The translations under genes were made by a program, and so were the position numbers. From Pseudomonadota bacterium (lineage in GTDB: Bacteria > Pseudomonadota > Gammaproteobacteria > Pseudomonadales > Oleiphilaceae): DNA of 64,000 nt. This document shows, piece by piece, positions 1 through 9,338 of this stretch. The stretch covers positions 124,001-188,000 of the forward strand of contig PDPE01000026.1 of NCBI GenBank assembly GCA_002747395.1, given 5' to 3'. The notes beneath the pieces are model-generated. The model saw nothing but the letters and a program-made list of their open reading frames with translations, searched no databases and was not told the DNA's origin. The first letter of the stretch is position 1. The number at the start of each line of letters is the position of its first letter.

Positions 1-1
1 G

Positions 2-727
2 GCGGCAAATGCCGATTTTGAGTGGTTTCTGTTTCGTAATATGACTGCATCAGCCGTGATTGGCAGTTTCATTTTGCGCTATTTTTATCTGCAAAATCAA
101 TGGCGTGAGCAAAAACACGCCGAGCTGAGAGCCAGGCTTGAAGCGTTACAATCACGAATACGACCACACTTTTTGTTTAACAGCCTCAACTCGATTGCCA
201 GTCTGATTGCCGTTGACCCGGCCAGGGCAGAAGATGCCATACTGGATTTGTCTGAAATTTTTCGTGCGACACTAAAAACCGACAGGTTACAGATTCCCTT
301 GTCAGAAGAACTGGACTTGTGCGCGCGATACCTGAATATTGAGCAACTGCGTCTGGGTGATCGGCTCAGGATAGAATGGTTCATTGATAAGCGGGTTCAA
401 AACATGGAGATTCCACCCCTGATGCTTCAGCCTCTGGTTGAAAATGCGGTGTATCATGGCATTCAACCGCGAAAAGAGGGGGGGACGATCCGGGTAAGGA
501 CAGAAAAAAAGGCCGACTTTGTTTATATTATGATTTCCAACCCTTCCGACCCGGAATCGGGTGGCCGAAAAAACAGTCAGAGAGCCGCCGGAAATCAAAT
601 CGCCATCGAGAATATTCGACATAGAATCACCACATTGTACGGAGAGCGCGCCGTTCTCAAGTGCAGTCTGCACAATAATCAATACGTCGTTACCTTGCGC
701 TTTCCGGTCATGGGAGGGGAGAACTGA
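2..727 (+). CDS. algZ: AlgZ/FimS-type sensor histidine kinase (5' end cut by window edge)
   Basis: This is the C-terminal part of a LytS/YehU-type membrane sensor kinase that would phosphorylate the LytTR regulator encoded next. The reading frame is open to the first bases of the window, so the ATG at 41 is internal and the N-terminal membrane segments lie outside. Visible are the end of a hydrophobic segment (VIGSFILRYFYL), the His-kinase box RPHFLFNSLNSIASLI and the N box LVENAVYHGI of the ATPase domain. The stop TGA directly abuts the GTG of algR. The algZ-algR-hemC order is the Pseudomonas arrangement, where the pair controls alginate, type IV pili and virulence genes. Family assignment is firm; the physiological role here is inferred. 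Confidence 0.9.
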   Translation, partial: AANADFEWFLFRNMTASAVIGSFILRYFYLQNQWREQKHAELRARLEALQSRIRPHFLFNSLNSIASLIAVDPARAEDAILDLSEIFRATLKTDRLQIPLSEELDLCARYLNIEQLRLGDRLRIEWFIDKRVQNMEIPPLMLQPLVENAVYHGIQPRKEGGTIRVRTEKKADFVYIMISNPSDPESGGRKNSQRAAGNQIAIENIRHRITTLYGERAVLKCSLHNNQYVVTLRFPVMGGEN

Positions 728-1480
728 GTGAGCCAGGCTATATCAAGGGTATTGATTGTAGATGATGAGCCGTTGGCCAGGGATCGGTTGCGGCGTCTGA
801 TCGAGCAGACAGAGGGCTATGAGGTCTGTGCCGATGCTGAAAACGGTGAGCAGGCGCTGGTAAAAACTGCCGACTTTTTGCCGGATATTATCCTGATGGA
901 TATACGGATGCCGACGATGGACGGTTTGGAAGCGGCGCGACAAATCACTCGCGCCGATGACAGCCCGGCTATTATTTTTTGCACCGCCTATGATGACTAT
1001 GCCATAGAAGCGTTCCAGGTGCAGGCGATTGGTTACCTGATGAAGCCGGTGCGACTTGAGCATTTGCAGCAGGCCTTGAGTCAGAGTGCCCGCCTGAATC
1101 GATTGCAGAGAAAAACAGTAGACGGATTGGCTGAAAATGGCAGTCGCCCCGAGTATTTCGTCGCACATACCTATAAAGGGTCACAGTTGATAGAGATTCA
1201 GTCCATTCAGTATTTTATTGCGGATCAGAAGTATGTCACCGTGCACCACAACAGGGGCGAGACCCTGGTTGACTCCACATTGAAAGAAATCGAAGCCCAG
1301 TTTCCGGAAAGGCTGTTGCGGATTCATCGAAGTACCCTGGTGAACGTCGGTTATGTTGAAGCCTTGCACAGGGAACCGGACGGAGTGTGGCATGTGGTAT
1401 TGAAAGATGAGTCGGAAAAACTGCAAGTCAGTCGTCGCCACGTGCAGGCAGTCAAGAACTGGATTGAAAAGAAAAAATAG
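728..1480 (+). CDS. algR: AlgR-like LytTR response regulator
   Basis: Transcriptional regulator of 250 aa with an N-terminal receiver domain (acidic VDDE near residue 11, phospho-acceptor Asp58 in LMDIRMP) and a C-terminal LytTR DNA-binding domain (about residues 145-245, with FIADQKYVTVHH and RIHRSTLVNV). It starts at GTG 728 with no gap after algZ, so translational coupling is likely. In Pseudomonas AlgR binds promoters of algD, fimU-pilVWXY1Y2E and hemC-region genes. The adjoining hem and distant pil genes make a similar role plausible but unproven here. The 238-nt gap to hemC holds no further gene that I can support. Confidence 0.92.
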   Translation: MSQAISRVLIVDDEPLARDRLRRLIEQTEGYEVCADAENGEQALVKTADFLPDIILMDIRMPTMDGLEAARQITRADDSPAIIFCTAYDDYAIEAFQVQAIGYLMKPVRLEHLQQALSQSARLNRLQRKTVDGLAENGSRPEYFVAHTYKGSQLIEIQSIQYFIADQKYVTVHHNRGETLVDSTLKEIEAQFPERLLRIHRSTLVNVGYVEALHREPDGVWHVVLKDESEKLQVSRRHVQAVKNWIEKKK

Positions 1481-1719
1481 CTTTGTCTGGTGCCTGTATT
1501 CCAACAAAACATCAGGACAAAACGGGGCAAAAGGTTTATTCTTGCGGGTCTTGTTTGATCATCTGGCAGGTTCGGGTGCGCTTGAGGTCGTTTCCTGGTG
1601 CCCGGTATGCCTGATATCAATCCGCCACGCCGGCCAACTGTCAACCGGGTAACTACTGGCGGCCGACTGATGTAAAAGGGAACTGGCTGACACCGGCCTT
1701 ATCAGGATACTCTTTATTT

Positions 1720-2673
1720 ATGACTACTCGGCAGAAGCTTATTATCGCAACGCGAACCAGCGCCCTGGCCATGTGGCAGGCAGAGCATATCAGGGCGCGA
1801 TTGGAATCACTGCACCACGGATTGCACGTCGAACTCCTGGGTATAAAAAGCAGGGGCGACAAGATTCTGGATGTGCCCCTGGCCAAAATTGGCGGTAAGG
1901 GGTTGTTTGTGAAAGAGTTGGAGCAGGCCTTGCTGGATGGTCAGGCAGATATTGCTGTCCACTCCATGAAAGACGTACCGATGGAATTTCCGGAGGGGCT
2001 GTTTTTACCCGTGATTTGTGAGCGTGAGGATCCAACCGATGCTTTTGTAAGCAATCGATATGACTCGATTGACTCGTTACCTCAAGGTGCAACGGTCGGG
2101 TCGTCCAGTTTGCGCAGGCAGTGCCAGCTGAAGGCGTATCGCCCGGATCTTCAGGTCAACTTTCTTCGAGGCAATGTCAATACGCGGTTGCAGAAGCTGG
2201 ACGACGATCACTATGATGCCATTATTCTGGCTTCATCGGGTCTGAAGCGTCTGGGTCTGGAACAGCGGATCAAAATGACCATAGACGACACAATCAGTCT
2301 GCCTGCGGCAGGCCAGGGAGCGCTGGGAATTGAGTGTCGTATCGCAGACCACCCTGTCATCGCTTTGATCTCGCCGCTGATTCATCAGGAAACACGCACC
2401 ACAGTCATGGCGGAACGGGCAATGAATGCCCGACTGAAAGGCGGTTGTCAGGTACCGATTGCCGGGTTCGCCCAATGCCGGGGTGGTCGTGTCCATCTTC
2501 GTGCGCTGGTCGGAGAACCCGATGGTTCGGTGATACTGAGAGCAGAGGGAAGTGCTGATATGGGTGAGCCCGAGAAACTGGGTGTTCGGGTGGCGGAGGA
2601 GCTTTTGGCAAAAGGCGCGGACAGAATTTTGCAGAAAGTGTACGCCGATAGCACAGCAGGCAACCGGGGATGA
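1720..2673 (+). CDS. hemC: Hydroxymethylbilane synthase (porphobilinogen deaminase)
   Basis: Cytosolic enzyme of tetrapyrrole synthesis that condenses four porphobilinogens into hydroxymethylbilane. The 317-aa protein has the usual family length. Recognisable are the active-site stretch AVHSMKDVP (Asp85), the substrate-binding [10 protein letters not shown], and [12 protein letters not shown], where Cys243 carries the dipyrromethane cofactor. It starts at ATG 1720 and its end overlaps hemD by 4 bp (ATGA), which points to coupled translation. It heads the hemC-hemD-hemX-hemY operon. Confidence 0.97.
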   Translation: MTTRQKLIIATRTSALAMWQAEHIRARLESLHHGLHVELLGIKSRGDKILDVPLAKIGGKGLFVKELEQALLDGQADIAVHSMKDVPMEFPEGLFLPVICEREDPTDAFVSNRYDSIDSLPQGATVGSSSLRRQCQLKAYRPDLQVNFLRGNVNTRLQKLDDDHYDAIILASSGLKRLGLEQRIKMTIDDTISLPAAGQGALGIECRIADHPVIALISPLIHQETRTTVMAERAMNARLKGGCQVPIAGFAQCRGGRVHLRALVGEPDGSVILRAEGSADMGEPEKLGVRVAEELLAKGADRILQKVYADSTAGNRG

Positions 2674-3482
2674 ATACGGAGCGCGATGAACTGAGAGGGT
2701 TACGAGTGCTGATTTGTCGCCCCGAGAACAGATCCCGGGAGTTGATGCGCTGTTTGCAGGCCCTGGGTGCAGAAGTGGAAAGTCTGCCCTGTTTGAAGTT
2801 GGTTCCCGTTGCCGAAAGTCAGGTTGTCAAGAATCACTTTATCAATCTGGATGAGTTTGACAAGGTCATTTTTGTGAGTCGGGCTGCCGCAGAGTATGGG
2901 CTTGACTGGATCGACCGGTATTGGCCCCGGGTGCCTGCGGGTATCGGGTGGTATGCGGTCGGCAGAAAAACCGCTGCTGCTCTGGACAGGGAGCCGGGTG
3001 CTTCCGGTATCCTTGTTCAGCAACCTGTTACCGGTGAAGACAGCGAAGCATTGCTGGAGCTGGCATCGTTACAGCAGGTGACAGGGCAAAAGATATTGAT
3101 CGTCAGGGGTGAAGGGGGGCGGGAGCACCTGAAAGAGGTGCTTGAGGAGCGAGGCGCACAGATTTTTTATGCTGAAGTGTATGCCAGAACCTGCCCTGAA
3201 TACCGGGCCGAAATACTGCAAGACAGGCTGATCAGGCTGAATCCCGCGTTGTTTATCTGTTTAAGTGCGGAAACCTGTAAAAATTTGTATGCAATCGCGA
3301 GAAAGGTTGACTTTGATCTTTCTCGAAAGTGCTTTATTATGCCCGGTAAAAGGGCAATTGATCACTGCTCTTGTCTGGGTTCGAACAAGGTATTAATTCC
3401 AGCCAGTCTGGCTGAAACAGAAATTGCCTCCTGTATTCGTGGGTGGTGGCAAACCAATTTACAAACAGAGGTGGGTGCATAA
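2670..3482 (+). CDS. hemD: Uroporphyrinogen-III synthase
   Basis: Cyclises hydroxymethylbilane with inversion of ring D to give uroporphyrinogen III. The 270-aa protein shows the weakly conserved HemD two-domain pattern: [18 protein letters not shown] at the N-terminus, [15 protein letters not shown], the domain linker near [21 protein letters not shown], and YAEVYART. Primary conservation in this family is low, so the call also rests on position between hemC and hemX. The ATG overlaps the hemC stop. The C-terminus runs directly into hemX (stop TAA at 3480-3482, hemX GTG at 3483). Confidence 0.92.
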   Translation: MNTERDELRGLRVLICRPENRSRELMRCLQALGAEVESLPCLKLVPVAESQVVKNHFINLDEFDKVIFVSRAAAEYGLDWIDRYWPRVPAGIGWYAVGRKTAAALDREPGASGILVQQPVTGEDSEALLELASLQQVTGQKILIVRGEGGREHLKEVLEERGAQIFYAEVYARTCPEYRAEILQDRLIRLNPALFICLSAETCKNLYAIARKVDFDLSRKCFIMPGKRAIDHCSCLGSNKVLIPASLAETEIASCIRGWWQTNLQTEVGA

Positions 3483-4871
3483 GTGGCCGAAGATAACCAA
3501 AAGAAAAAGCAAACCGGAGCAGGCAGCCGTCCGGCTCCTGAGCCAACCGAAAAGAAAGCCTCCATGCCAGCCGGTGCCGGGACAAAGGCAAAACCGGTGC
3601 AGAAGGAGACTGAACCAAAGGCAGGTTCCGGGTCGAAATCTGCCGAACCGAAAACCGCCGGGCCGAAAGTCACCGGGCCGAAAGTGACTGAACAGAAAGC
3701 GGAGCCGGCCAGACCAGCCATCGCTCCCGAACCTGCTACTGAAAAGCCCAAAGTACGGCTGTGGCCGCTGTGGGTGATTATTCTGATTCTTTTTATCATT
3801 ATCGCAGGGATGGGTGGCGCAGGCTTTTTGGGCTGGAAAGAGATGCAGTCACTCAAGTCGGGCCAGCCTGATTACTCCCTGATAGACGCAAAGAGTGAGC
3901 AGGCGATCAGTGATAATCAGGCGCTGAGAGATGAAATAACGTCCCTCAACAGCTCGTTGAGCCAGGTAAAAAAGGATGTTTCTCGCAAGCAGCAGCAATT
4001 GCAGCAGATAAAGCAGAATTTGCAGGCCGGAATTACCACGAATGCCACCAAAATTCTCCAGATAGGAGGTACCACGCGAACAGAGTGGTTGTTGTCAGAA
4101 GCAGAGTATCTGTTGCGACTGGCCAATCAGCGACTGCATTTTGAAAAGGATGTTGCCGGAACGGTGGCCATTTTGCAGACTGCTGATGAAGTCTTGCATG
4201 ACAGTGGCGACGCCGGTGTCTACCCTGTACGAGAACAGATCAAAAAGGAAATCGTGGAGTTAAAGAGCCAGTCACTGGTCGATGAGGACGGTATTTATCT
4301 GGAACTTGAAGCCGTTATCGGTATGCTTGATCAGCTGGATCAAAAAGTATTTGCCAGTGAGCCGGAATCGGAAACCGGAAAGAACGGGATGAACAAGCAG
4401 TCTCAGGCTGAAGCGGATACCAAAGCCGATGCTGACATCGGGCTGGGAATCACCGTTCAGGTTGACAGTGACAACTGGTTGCAGAAGCTTCGTCAGGATC
4501 TGACCCCGCTATTTATTTTCCGCAAGCTTGACGAACCGGTGGAGCCTTTGCTGTCTCCCGAGCAAACCTATTACCTCAAGCAGAACCTTCGCCTGATGAT
4601 GGAGCAGGCGCAGCTGGCACTGATGAAAAAGAACCAGCCATTGTATGAAAAAAGTATCAGCAAGGCATACCAGTGGGTTGCGACCTACTTCCTTGATTCA
4701 AACAGGAAAACCAAAGTGTTGCTGGAGAATCTCGAAGAATTGAAGAAGCAGGATGTCGACCCCGAGATTCCTGTTATTTCCGAGTCTTTGACCTTACTGA
4801 AGGAACGGATCAGTGAGTTATCTCGCCGGTCGGGAAACTCCCGTCGGGCCGCAGCTGGCAGTGAGGGTTAG
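3483..4871 (+). CDS. hemX: HemX-like membrane protein of the hem operon
   Basis: Membrane protein of 462 aa belonging to the HemX family, once annotated as uroporphyrinogen III methylase, although that activity is not supported for the family. It has a long Lys/Pro/Ala/Glu-rich cytoplasmic N-terminus (residues 1-90), one transmembrane helix near 94-117 (LWPLWVIILILFIIIAG), a coiled coil rich in Gln (about 130-180) and a helical C-terminal domain with LLSEAEYLLRLANQRLHFEKD. The start is GTG 3483 right after the hemD stop. The role is probably structural or in organising tetrapyrrole enzymes; it is not known. Confidence 0.85.
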   Translation: MAEDNQKKKQTGAGSRPAPEPTEKKASMPAGAGTKAKPVQKETEPKAGSGSKSAEPKTAGPKVTGPKVTEQKAEPARPAIAPEPATEKPKVRLWPLWVIILILFIIIAGMGGAGFLGWKEMQSLKSGQPDYSLIDAKSEQAISDNQALRDEITSLNSSLSQVKKDVSRKQQQLQQIKQNLQAGITTNATKILQIGGTTRTEWLLSEAEYLLRLANQRLHFEKDVAGTVAILQTADEVLHDSGDAGVYPVREQIKKEIVELKSQSLVDEDGIYLELEAVIGMLDQLDQKVFASEPESETGKNGMNKQSQAEADTKADADIGLGITVQVDSDNWLQKLRQDLTPLFIFRKLDEPVEPLLSPEQTYYLKQNLRLMMEQAQLALMKKNQPLYEKSISKAYQWVATYFLDSNRKTKVLLENLEELKKQDVDPEIPVISESLTLLKERISELSRRSGNSRRAAAGSEG

Positions 4872-4873
4872 TT

Positions 4874-6133
4874 ATGAATCTGAAAAGAACCTTTCTGATA
4901 TTGTTGGTGGTACTGGTCGGAAGTACTTTCGTTGGCTCCCTGATGATGAAAGATACCGGTTATATCCGTATTTCCTATATGAACTATCTGATTGAAACAA
5001 GTTTGTGGTTTGCCTTGTTCCTGTTTATCGTTTTTCTGATAGCGCTCTGGCTGCTTGGCTATATCGTCCGCAAGACATTTGATACTCCGGCTGTCGTCAA
5101 TCAGTGGGCCCGGAAAAAAGGCAGGCAGTCTGCACACGAAAAAACCGAAAAAGGTATGCTGGAATATGTCGAGGGCAATTGGGGTAAGGCTCAGCGTCAT
5201 TTGTTGCGTGGTGCCAACCGGTCGGAATACCCGGTGATCAACTACCTGACTGCCGCCCGGGCTGCCAGCGAGCAGGGAGATATCGAGGAAACGGAATTAT
5301 TGCTGGATAAAGCACAGGAATCGACACCCCAGGCGAAATTGGCTGTCGGTTTGACCCGGGCACGACTTGAAATAGCCAATGACCAGTTTGAAAAAGGCCT
5401 GGTGACCCTGAAAAAACTCAAGGAAGACTCACCTGATCACCCGTCTGTATTGAAGCTGTTATGTACTGCTTATGAAAAAGTGGGAGATTGGCAGGCCCTG
5501 GCCGGGTTAATTCCCGAACTGCGCAGGCGCAAAAGAGTGTTTCCACTGAATGAGTTGCTTGAAAAGGAAAAACTCGCCTGGGTCAACCTGTTTCAGAAAG
5601 CGGCGGAAGAAGTAGCCGGTACGCCGGGTGATACCAAAACCCTGGAGCCACTGACTGCGGTTTGGGACAGGCTGCCGGGTTCCCTGACCAATAACTCCGA
5701 TATTATCGTTGCCTATGCCCGGCATCTTTCATTGCTTGGGGCAATGGACAAGGCCGAGACTCTGGTTCGCAAGGCCCTGGGTCAGAACTGGAGTGATGCC
5801 CTGGTTGAGCTTTACGGAAGACTGTCAGGCAATAATGCTCAGGAACAGTTGAAGGCAGCTGAAAAGTGGTTGCTGGCTCACCCGGATAATGCACAGCTTC
5901 TGCTTGCCCTGGGAAGGCTTTCCCTGCGGGTTCACGATTGGGACAAGGCGCGAAACTACTTTGAGTCAAGCCTGAAAGTGGAGCGAAACCTTGAAGCTTT
6001 GGGTGAGTTGTGTCGCTTGTACATCCATCTGGGTAACCAGGAAAAAGGAAATCACTATCTGGTCAGCGGTGTTGTTGCCCAACTTGCATTACCTGATTTA
6101 CCCATGCCGGTAAAGTCGATTCCGCAGGGGTAG
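4874..6133 (+). CDS. hemY: HemY-type TPR membrane protein
   Basis: Inner-membrane protein of 419 aa of the gammaproteobacterial HemY family (not protoporphyrinogen oxidase HemY). Two transmembrane helices lie near residues 6-26 and 40-63, followed by tetratricopeptide-like helical repeats (for example VINYLTAARAASEQGD, LLALGRLSLRVHDWDKARNYF). The ATG at 4874 is 2 nt after the hemX stop. It is the last gene of the hem operon. A perfect hairpin follows at 6224-6246. Function in haem metabolism is presumed from operon context only. Confidence 0.88.
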   Translation: MNLKRTFLILLVVLVGSTFVGSLMMKDTGYIRISYMNYLIETSLWFALFLFIVFLIALWLLGYIVRKTFDTPAVVNQWARKKGRQSAHEKTEKGMLEYVEGNWGKAQRHLLRGANRSEYPVINYLTAARAASEQGDIEETELLLDKAQESTPQAKLAVGLTRARLEIANDQFEKGLVTLKKLKEDSPDHPSVLKLLCTAYEKVGDWQALAGLIPELRRRKRVFPLNELLEKEKLAWVNLFQKAAEEVAGTPGDTKTLEPLTAVWDRLPGSLTNNSDIIVAYARHLSLLGAMDKAETLVRKALGQNWSDALVELYGRLSGNNAQEQLKAAEKWLLAHPDNAQLLLALGRLSLRVHDWDKARNYFESSLKVERNLEALGELCRLYIHLGNQEKGNHYLVSGVVAQLALPDLPMPVKSIPQG

Positions 6134-6223
6134 CGAAAGTTTCCGAGACAGCAAGGCGCTGTTAAACAAGCCTTCAAAAAAGCCTGTAAGAAACGAGCCT
6201 GGTAAACGTTGCGGCCCTGGCGA

Positions 6224-6246
6224 GCCGGTTTTTGAATAAAACCGGC
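6224..6246. repeat. Perfect hairpin downstream of hemY
   Basis: A 9-bp inverted repeat (GCCGGTTTT / AAAACCGGC) with a 5-nt loop lies between the hemY stop and the next gene. There is no long T-run after it, so it is only a possible weak terminator or an mRNA-stabilising structure at the end of the hem operon. Confidence 0.45.
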
Positions 6247-6331
6247 CGCATTGGGGCTGTGGCTGCATGTCGGCTTTTTAACCAGGTCGAGGTCGGCATT
6301 TGCAGGGCAAATTTTGCAAGGAGTTGTGATA

Positions 6332-6895
6332 ATGACCCGGCAATTATCTGACCTGGATTATTTGATAGAGCTTTCTGAAGGCCATCTTCCAGCGTTTATA
6401 GAGACGCTTGAACCCCATGATCGGCATGAGTTGCGCAACTATGTCGAGTCAGTCATGGTGCGCAGGGATGCCGGCCTCGACAAGCTCTTTGAATCTACCT
6501 CCCTGGTGATGAAGTTTATTCCCAATGTGATACTTCACTCTATCACTTGCCGATATATCGATCCGCCGCTGGCGGCAAGAATAGCCAACAAACTGACGGT
6601 CAGGCAGGCGATTGGTGTGACTGCGGGGCTGCCGATCGAATATATCGGAGAAACGGCGGCATATCTGCACAATCGTCACGCGGTTGAAATCCTGGAAGGA
6701 CTCAAACCTGAGCTGATTGCCGCTGTTTTTGAGTATCTCATGTCAAACTATCCTCTCAGGGGGCTGGATATTCTTGAGTTCGCTTCGGAGCGAACGCTTC
6801 GGATGGCAAGCTCGATGATTGACAGTCACCTTTTTGACGAGTCTGTGTTGAGCCATCGCAGACGGGAAGTGCTGAACAAACTGGCGCGTCTTTGA
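6332..6895 (+). CDS. Hypothetical helical protein (weakly MgtE-N-like)
   Basis: Predicted cytosolic protein of 187 aa without signal peptide or membrane helix. I do not recognise a named family with confidence. The start ATG 6332 is chosen because GCAAGGAG lies about 9 nt upstream; an in-frame start at 6251 exists but has no ribosome site. The middle contains repeated short helical units (PPLAARIANKLTVRQAIGV, HAVEILEGLKPELIAAVFEY) that resemble the helical superhelix of MgtE N-terminal domains. This resemblance is by eye and may be only structural. It stands alone between the hem operon and a DUF2156 gene. Confidence 0.7.
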   Translation: MTRQLSDLDYLIELSEGHLPAFIETLEPHDRHELRNYVESVMVRRDAGLDKLFESTSLVMKFIPNVILHSITCRYIDPPLAARIANKLTVRQAIGVTAGLPIEYIGETAAYLHNRHAVEILEGLKPELIAAVFEYLMSNYPLRGLDILEFASERTLRMASSMIDSHLFDESVLSHRRREVLNKLARL

Positions 6896-7214
6896 ATTGC
6901 AAGTCCCCTATCCTTGAATTGCATTGCAAGTCCCTTGATTGTGAGGCCGGTGATCCGGAATACGCTCGCAGGGCAATTGTCCGGTTTGGGTGTCGGACTG
7001 TTACGCAGGTCACAAAATTACAAACGAAATACAGTTTGACGTGAAGTGATACACACTTGTTGATTTTGGTGCGAGAAAAACCCTTCGAAGTTGATTAGGA
7101 TGACCTGCAAACAGTCATTGATGATTCAATATCCGTTACCGAATCAATAACCATTGACGACTCAACAACCGTTCATGGATAGCTATCCGTGAAATAACAA
7201 TAAAGGCCGCAACG
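6896..7214. other. Gene-free spacer with degenerate repeats
   Basis: This 319-nt spacer holds no supportable gene. It contains an imperfect duplication around 6892-6934 (TTGAATTGC and GCAAGTCCC elements) and two 22-bp copies with four mismatches at 7116-7137 and 7152-7173 (CATTGAYGAYTCAAYAWCCGTT). Any promoter for the following gene should be here, but I cannot pick one with confidence. Confidence 0.5.
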
Positions 7215-8312
7215 GTGTCTCCTATGAATAGTCAAACTGCTGTTTCAAAGTCTATTGCTGACGAATCTCCGGGCTCGGAAAATATTATCTCCCGGAGTAT
7301 TGCCGCGGCAAGTATCAACCTGCCCTCCTATGCAGACCGCCCAAAGACCGGCCTGTTCACCGAGTCCGAGAGAATTGCCTACCTGAAACGTCATGGTGGA
7401 CATGTCCTGTCCTTCTGCTCCATGCAACCTGACATGTGTTATTTTGACATGCCCGGTATCGGATATATCAGTTACATGAAAAATTTTACCGGCAAGCCTT
7501 TTATATTGGGTGATCCTGTGTGTTCCCCGGAGCACTTCGGCCTGATGCTGGGCAAGTTCCTTGGCCGTTATCCCAATGCGGTATTTTGCCAGGTTTCCAA
7601 ACCGGTGATGCAGTGCCTCCATGACAACCATCATTACTATGGTACACAAATGGGGTCTCAATCCACCATCGATTTGGCCAACTGGAATTTGAAGGGCAAA
7701 AAGAAACAGGTGATTCGAACCGCTGTCAATCAGGCCAAAAAAAGTGGCGTGGTGGTACACGAGTCATTTTGTGAGAATCATACCAGGGAAATATCGGAAA
7801 ACTGGATCAAAACCAGAAAAGTGAAAAGCCATGAGATTCGCTTTCTTATTCGTCCCATGATGATGAGTTATAGCGAGGGAGTTCGCAGGTTTTACGCCTG
7901 GGTTGATGATAATCCGGTCGGTTTTGTGTTTTTTGATCCTGTTTATGAAAACAACGAAGTGGTGAGCTACGTACCGAATATATCCCGGTCAAGTGTTGAA
8001 TTTAATCAGGGCCTGTTTTACACCATTATGAGCCATGCCATGGAAATATTTCAGGCTGAAGGGCTCAAGCGACTGGATCTGGGCTTTATTCCGATGAGCA
8101 TGGCAAAAGATGATGAGCCTCAGGAGAGCAGGTTGGTCAAGAAAGCCATGAGGCTTTGTTACGAGCATGCGAACTTCCTGTATAACTTCAAGGGAATCGA
8201 GTTTACCAAGTCACGGTTCAGGGGAGAGGTGGAGCGCACCTATATCTGTCACAAACGTGCTGTACCCGTCTTCGACTTTGTTGGTATGTTCCGTATTTTG
8301 AATATTATCTGA
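7215..8312 (+). CDS. DUF2156 (phosphatidylglycerol lysyltransferase C-domain-like) protein
   Basis: Soluble protein of 365 aa matching the DUF2156 / LPG-synthase C-terminal fold, a tandem GNAT-like domain that in MprF transfers aminoacyl groups to phosphatidylglycerol. Supporting segments are PFILGDPVCSPE, the basic KGKKKQVIRTAVNQAKKSG, WVDDNPVGFVFFDPVYENN and the GLKRLDLGFIPMS motif. The multi-pass flippase half of MprF is absent, so it is a stand-alone transferase domain with unknown acceptor. The start may be GTG 7215 (AAAGG 6 nt upstream) or ATG 7224. It is monocistronic, followed by the inverted repeat at 8348-8418. Confidence 0.8.
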   Translation: MSPMNSQTAVSKSIADESPGSENIISRSIAAASINLPSYADRPKTGLFTESERIAYLKRHGGHVLSFCSMQPDMCYFDMPGIGYISYMKNFTGKPFILGDPVCSPEHFGLMLGKFLGRYPNAVFCQVSKPVMQCLHDNHHYYGTQMGSQSTIDLANWNLKGKKKQVIRTAVNQAKKSGVVVHESFCENHTREISENWIKTRKVKSHEIRFLIRPMMMSYSEGVRRFYAWVDDNPVGFVFFDPVYENNEVVSYVPNISRSSVEFNQGLFYTIMSHAMEIFQAEGLKRLDLGFIPMSMAKDDEPQESRLVKKAMRLCYEHANFLYNFKGIEFTKSRFRGEVERTYICHKRAVPVFDFVGMFRILNII

Positions 8313-8347
8313 CCCGATTTTTTCTTCGCCCTTTGTTTCTGACAAAT

Positions 8348-8418
8348 CGAAAGAGCCTTGATAAACCGAAAGGCTTTGATAAACCGAAATAGCCAGCCGA
8401 TTTGCGGTGGCTCTTTCG
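8348..8418. repeat. Long-loop inverted repeat with internal duplication
   Basis: Ten-base arms CGAAAGAGCC (8348-8357) and GGCTCTTTCG (8409-8418) enclose about 51 nt that carry two copies of TTGATAAACCGAAA. It sits between two convergent genes and may serve as a bidirectional stop for transcription, though there is no clean T-run. Confidence 0.4.
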
Positions 8419-8475
8419 GCTTTGATTCAGCTCAATTCAGTATTTCGCTTTTTCAATTCTTTTCACTGTGAGAGT

Positions 8476-9228
8476 TCAGTTTCTCGGTGCATATTCCAGC
8501 ACGTCAGAATAAAAACAGTCTTCTTTCAGGCCGATAGCCAGTAGTGAATCGAGTACGCTGTATACCAGATCGGGTGAGCCGCTTGCAAAAACGATAGCGG
8601 ACGTGAAATCAATGGGTTGTGCTGTGACCTTTGAGACAAGCTGGTGATGGTGCTGTTGCGGCTCAGTGTCTGCTGCAGATCCGTCCGTTGTGACCTGATG
8701 AAAATGAAAGTTTGACACCTCATCCTGCCAGCGCCGCGGTTCAGAAAGGCTATACAGGTCGTCCGCGGTTTTACCTCCCCAGAACAGATGAATGGACGCC
8801 GGTTTATCGGATGCCTGAAACAGAAACCGGGCAATGGATTTAATCTGGGCAAAACCGGTTCCTGCGGCAATCAGAATGATACTGGTATTTTCCAGCGAAC
8901 CGCCTGCACCGATATTATCATAAAGCGCCGACAGGCAGGCTTTTCCATAGGGCATGGATACCTCAACCACCGGATTCTGTCTGAGGCAGGAAAAAATTCT
9001 GGTTGCAGCATCGCGACCGGGCGGGGCATCAATGTGCAGCTCCAGTTCCCGGCTGCCAGGCAGGTTTGCGATAGAAAAAAAGGCCGGCTCCATACCTTCA
9101 ATATGCAGGCTCAGGTATTGCCCGGGGCTGAACTCTGCCAGTGTGTCGGCGGGTAGTTGCAGCATAATTCGATGCACATGACCGACAAATGTGTCTATGC
9201 CTGTAATCCGGCATGCAAAGTGTTTCAC
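8476..9228 (-). CDS. fre: NAD(P)H-flavin reductase (Fre/LuxG-like)
   Basis: Reduces free flavins with NAD(P)H. In many gammaproteobacteria fre lies beside ubiD, as here. The 250-aa product has a ferredoxin-reductase-type fold: flavin-binding PGQYLSLHI, FFSIANLPGSRELELHI, the nucleotide-binding IAAGTGFAQIKSI and a C-terminal YSDVLEYAPR. The canonical Arg of the RxxS flavin motif is missing (PAFFSIAN instead of RPFSMAS in E. coli Fre). I chose GTG 9228 because GGAGAG stands 6 nt upstream and the length then fits Fre (233 aa in E. coli); an upstream GTG at 9297 lacks a ribosome site. Confidence 0.85.
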   Translation of the reverse strand: MKHFACRITGIDTFVGHVHRIMLQLPADTLAEFSPGQYLSLHIEGMEPAFFSIANLPGSRELELHIDAPPGRDAATRIFSCLRQNPVVEVSMPYGKACLSALYDNIGAGGSLENTSIILIAAGTGFAQIKSIARFLFQASDKPASIHLFWGGKTADDLYSLSEPRRWQDEVSNFHFHQVTTDGSAADTEPQQHHHQLVSKVTAQPIDFTSAIVFASGSPDLVYSVLDSLLAIGLKEDCFYSDVLEYAPRN

Positions 9229-9338
9229 TAAAGTCTCTCCCGCAGGGTGGATGGTGGTGCGGTGCAGAGTGGTATCTGAAGAAGGGGCGCTCTGCACAAA
9301 CGCCCATTTTTACTGGTTGACGATCAATGGTCAATGTA

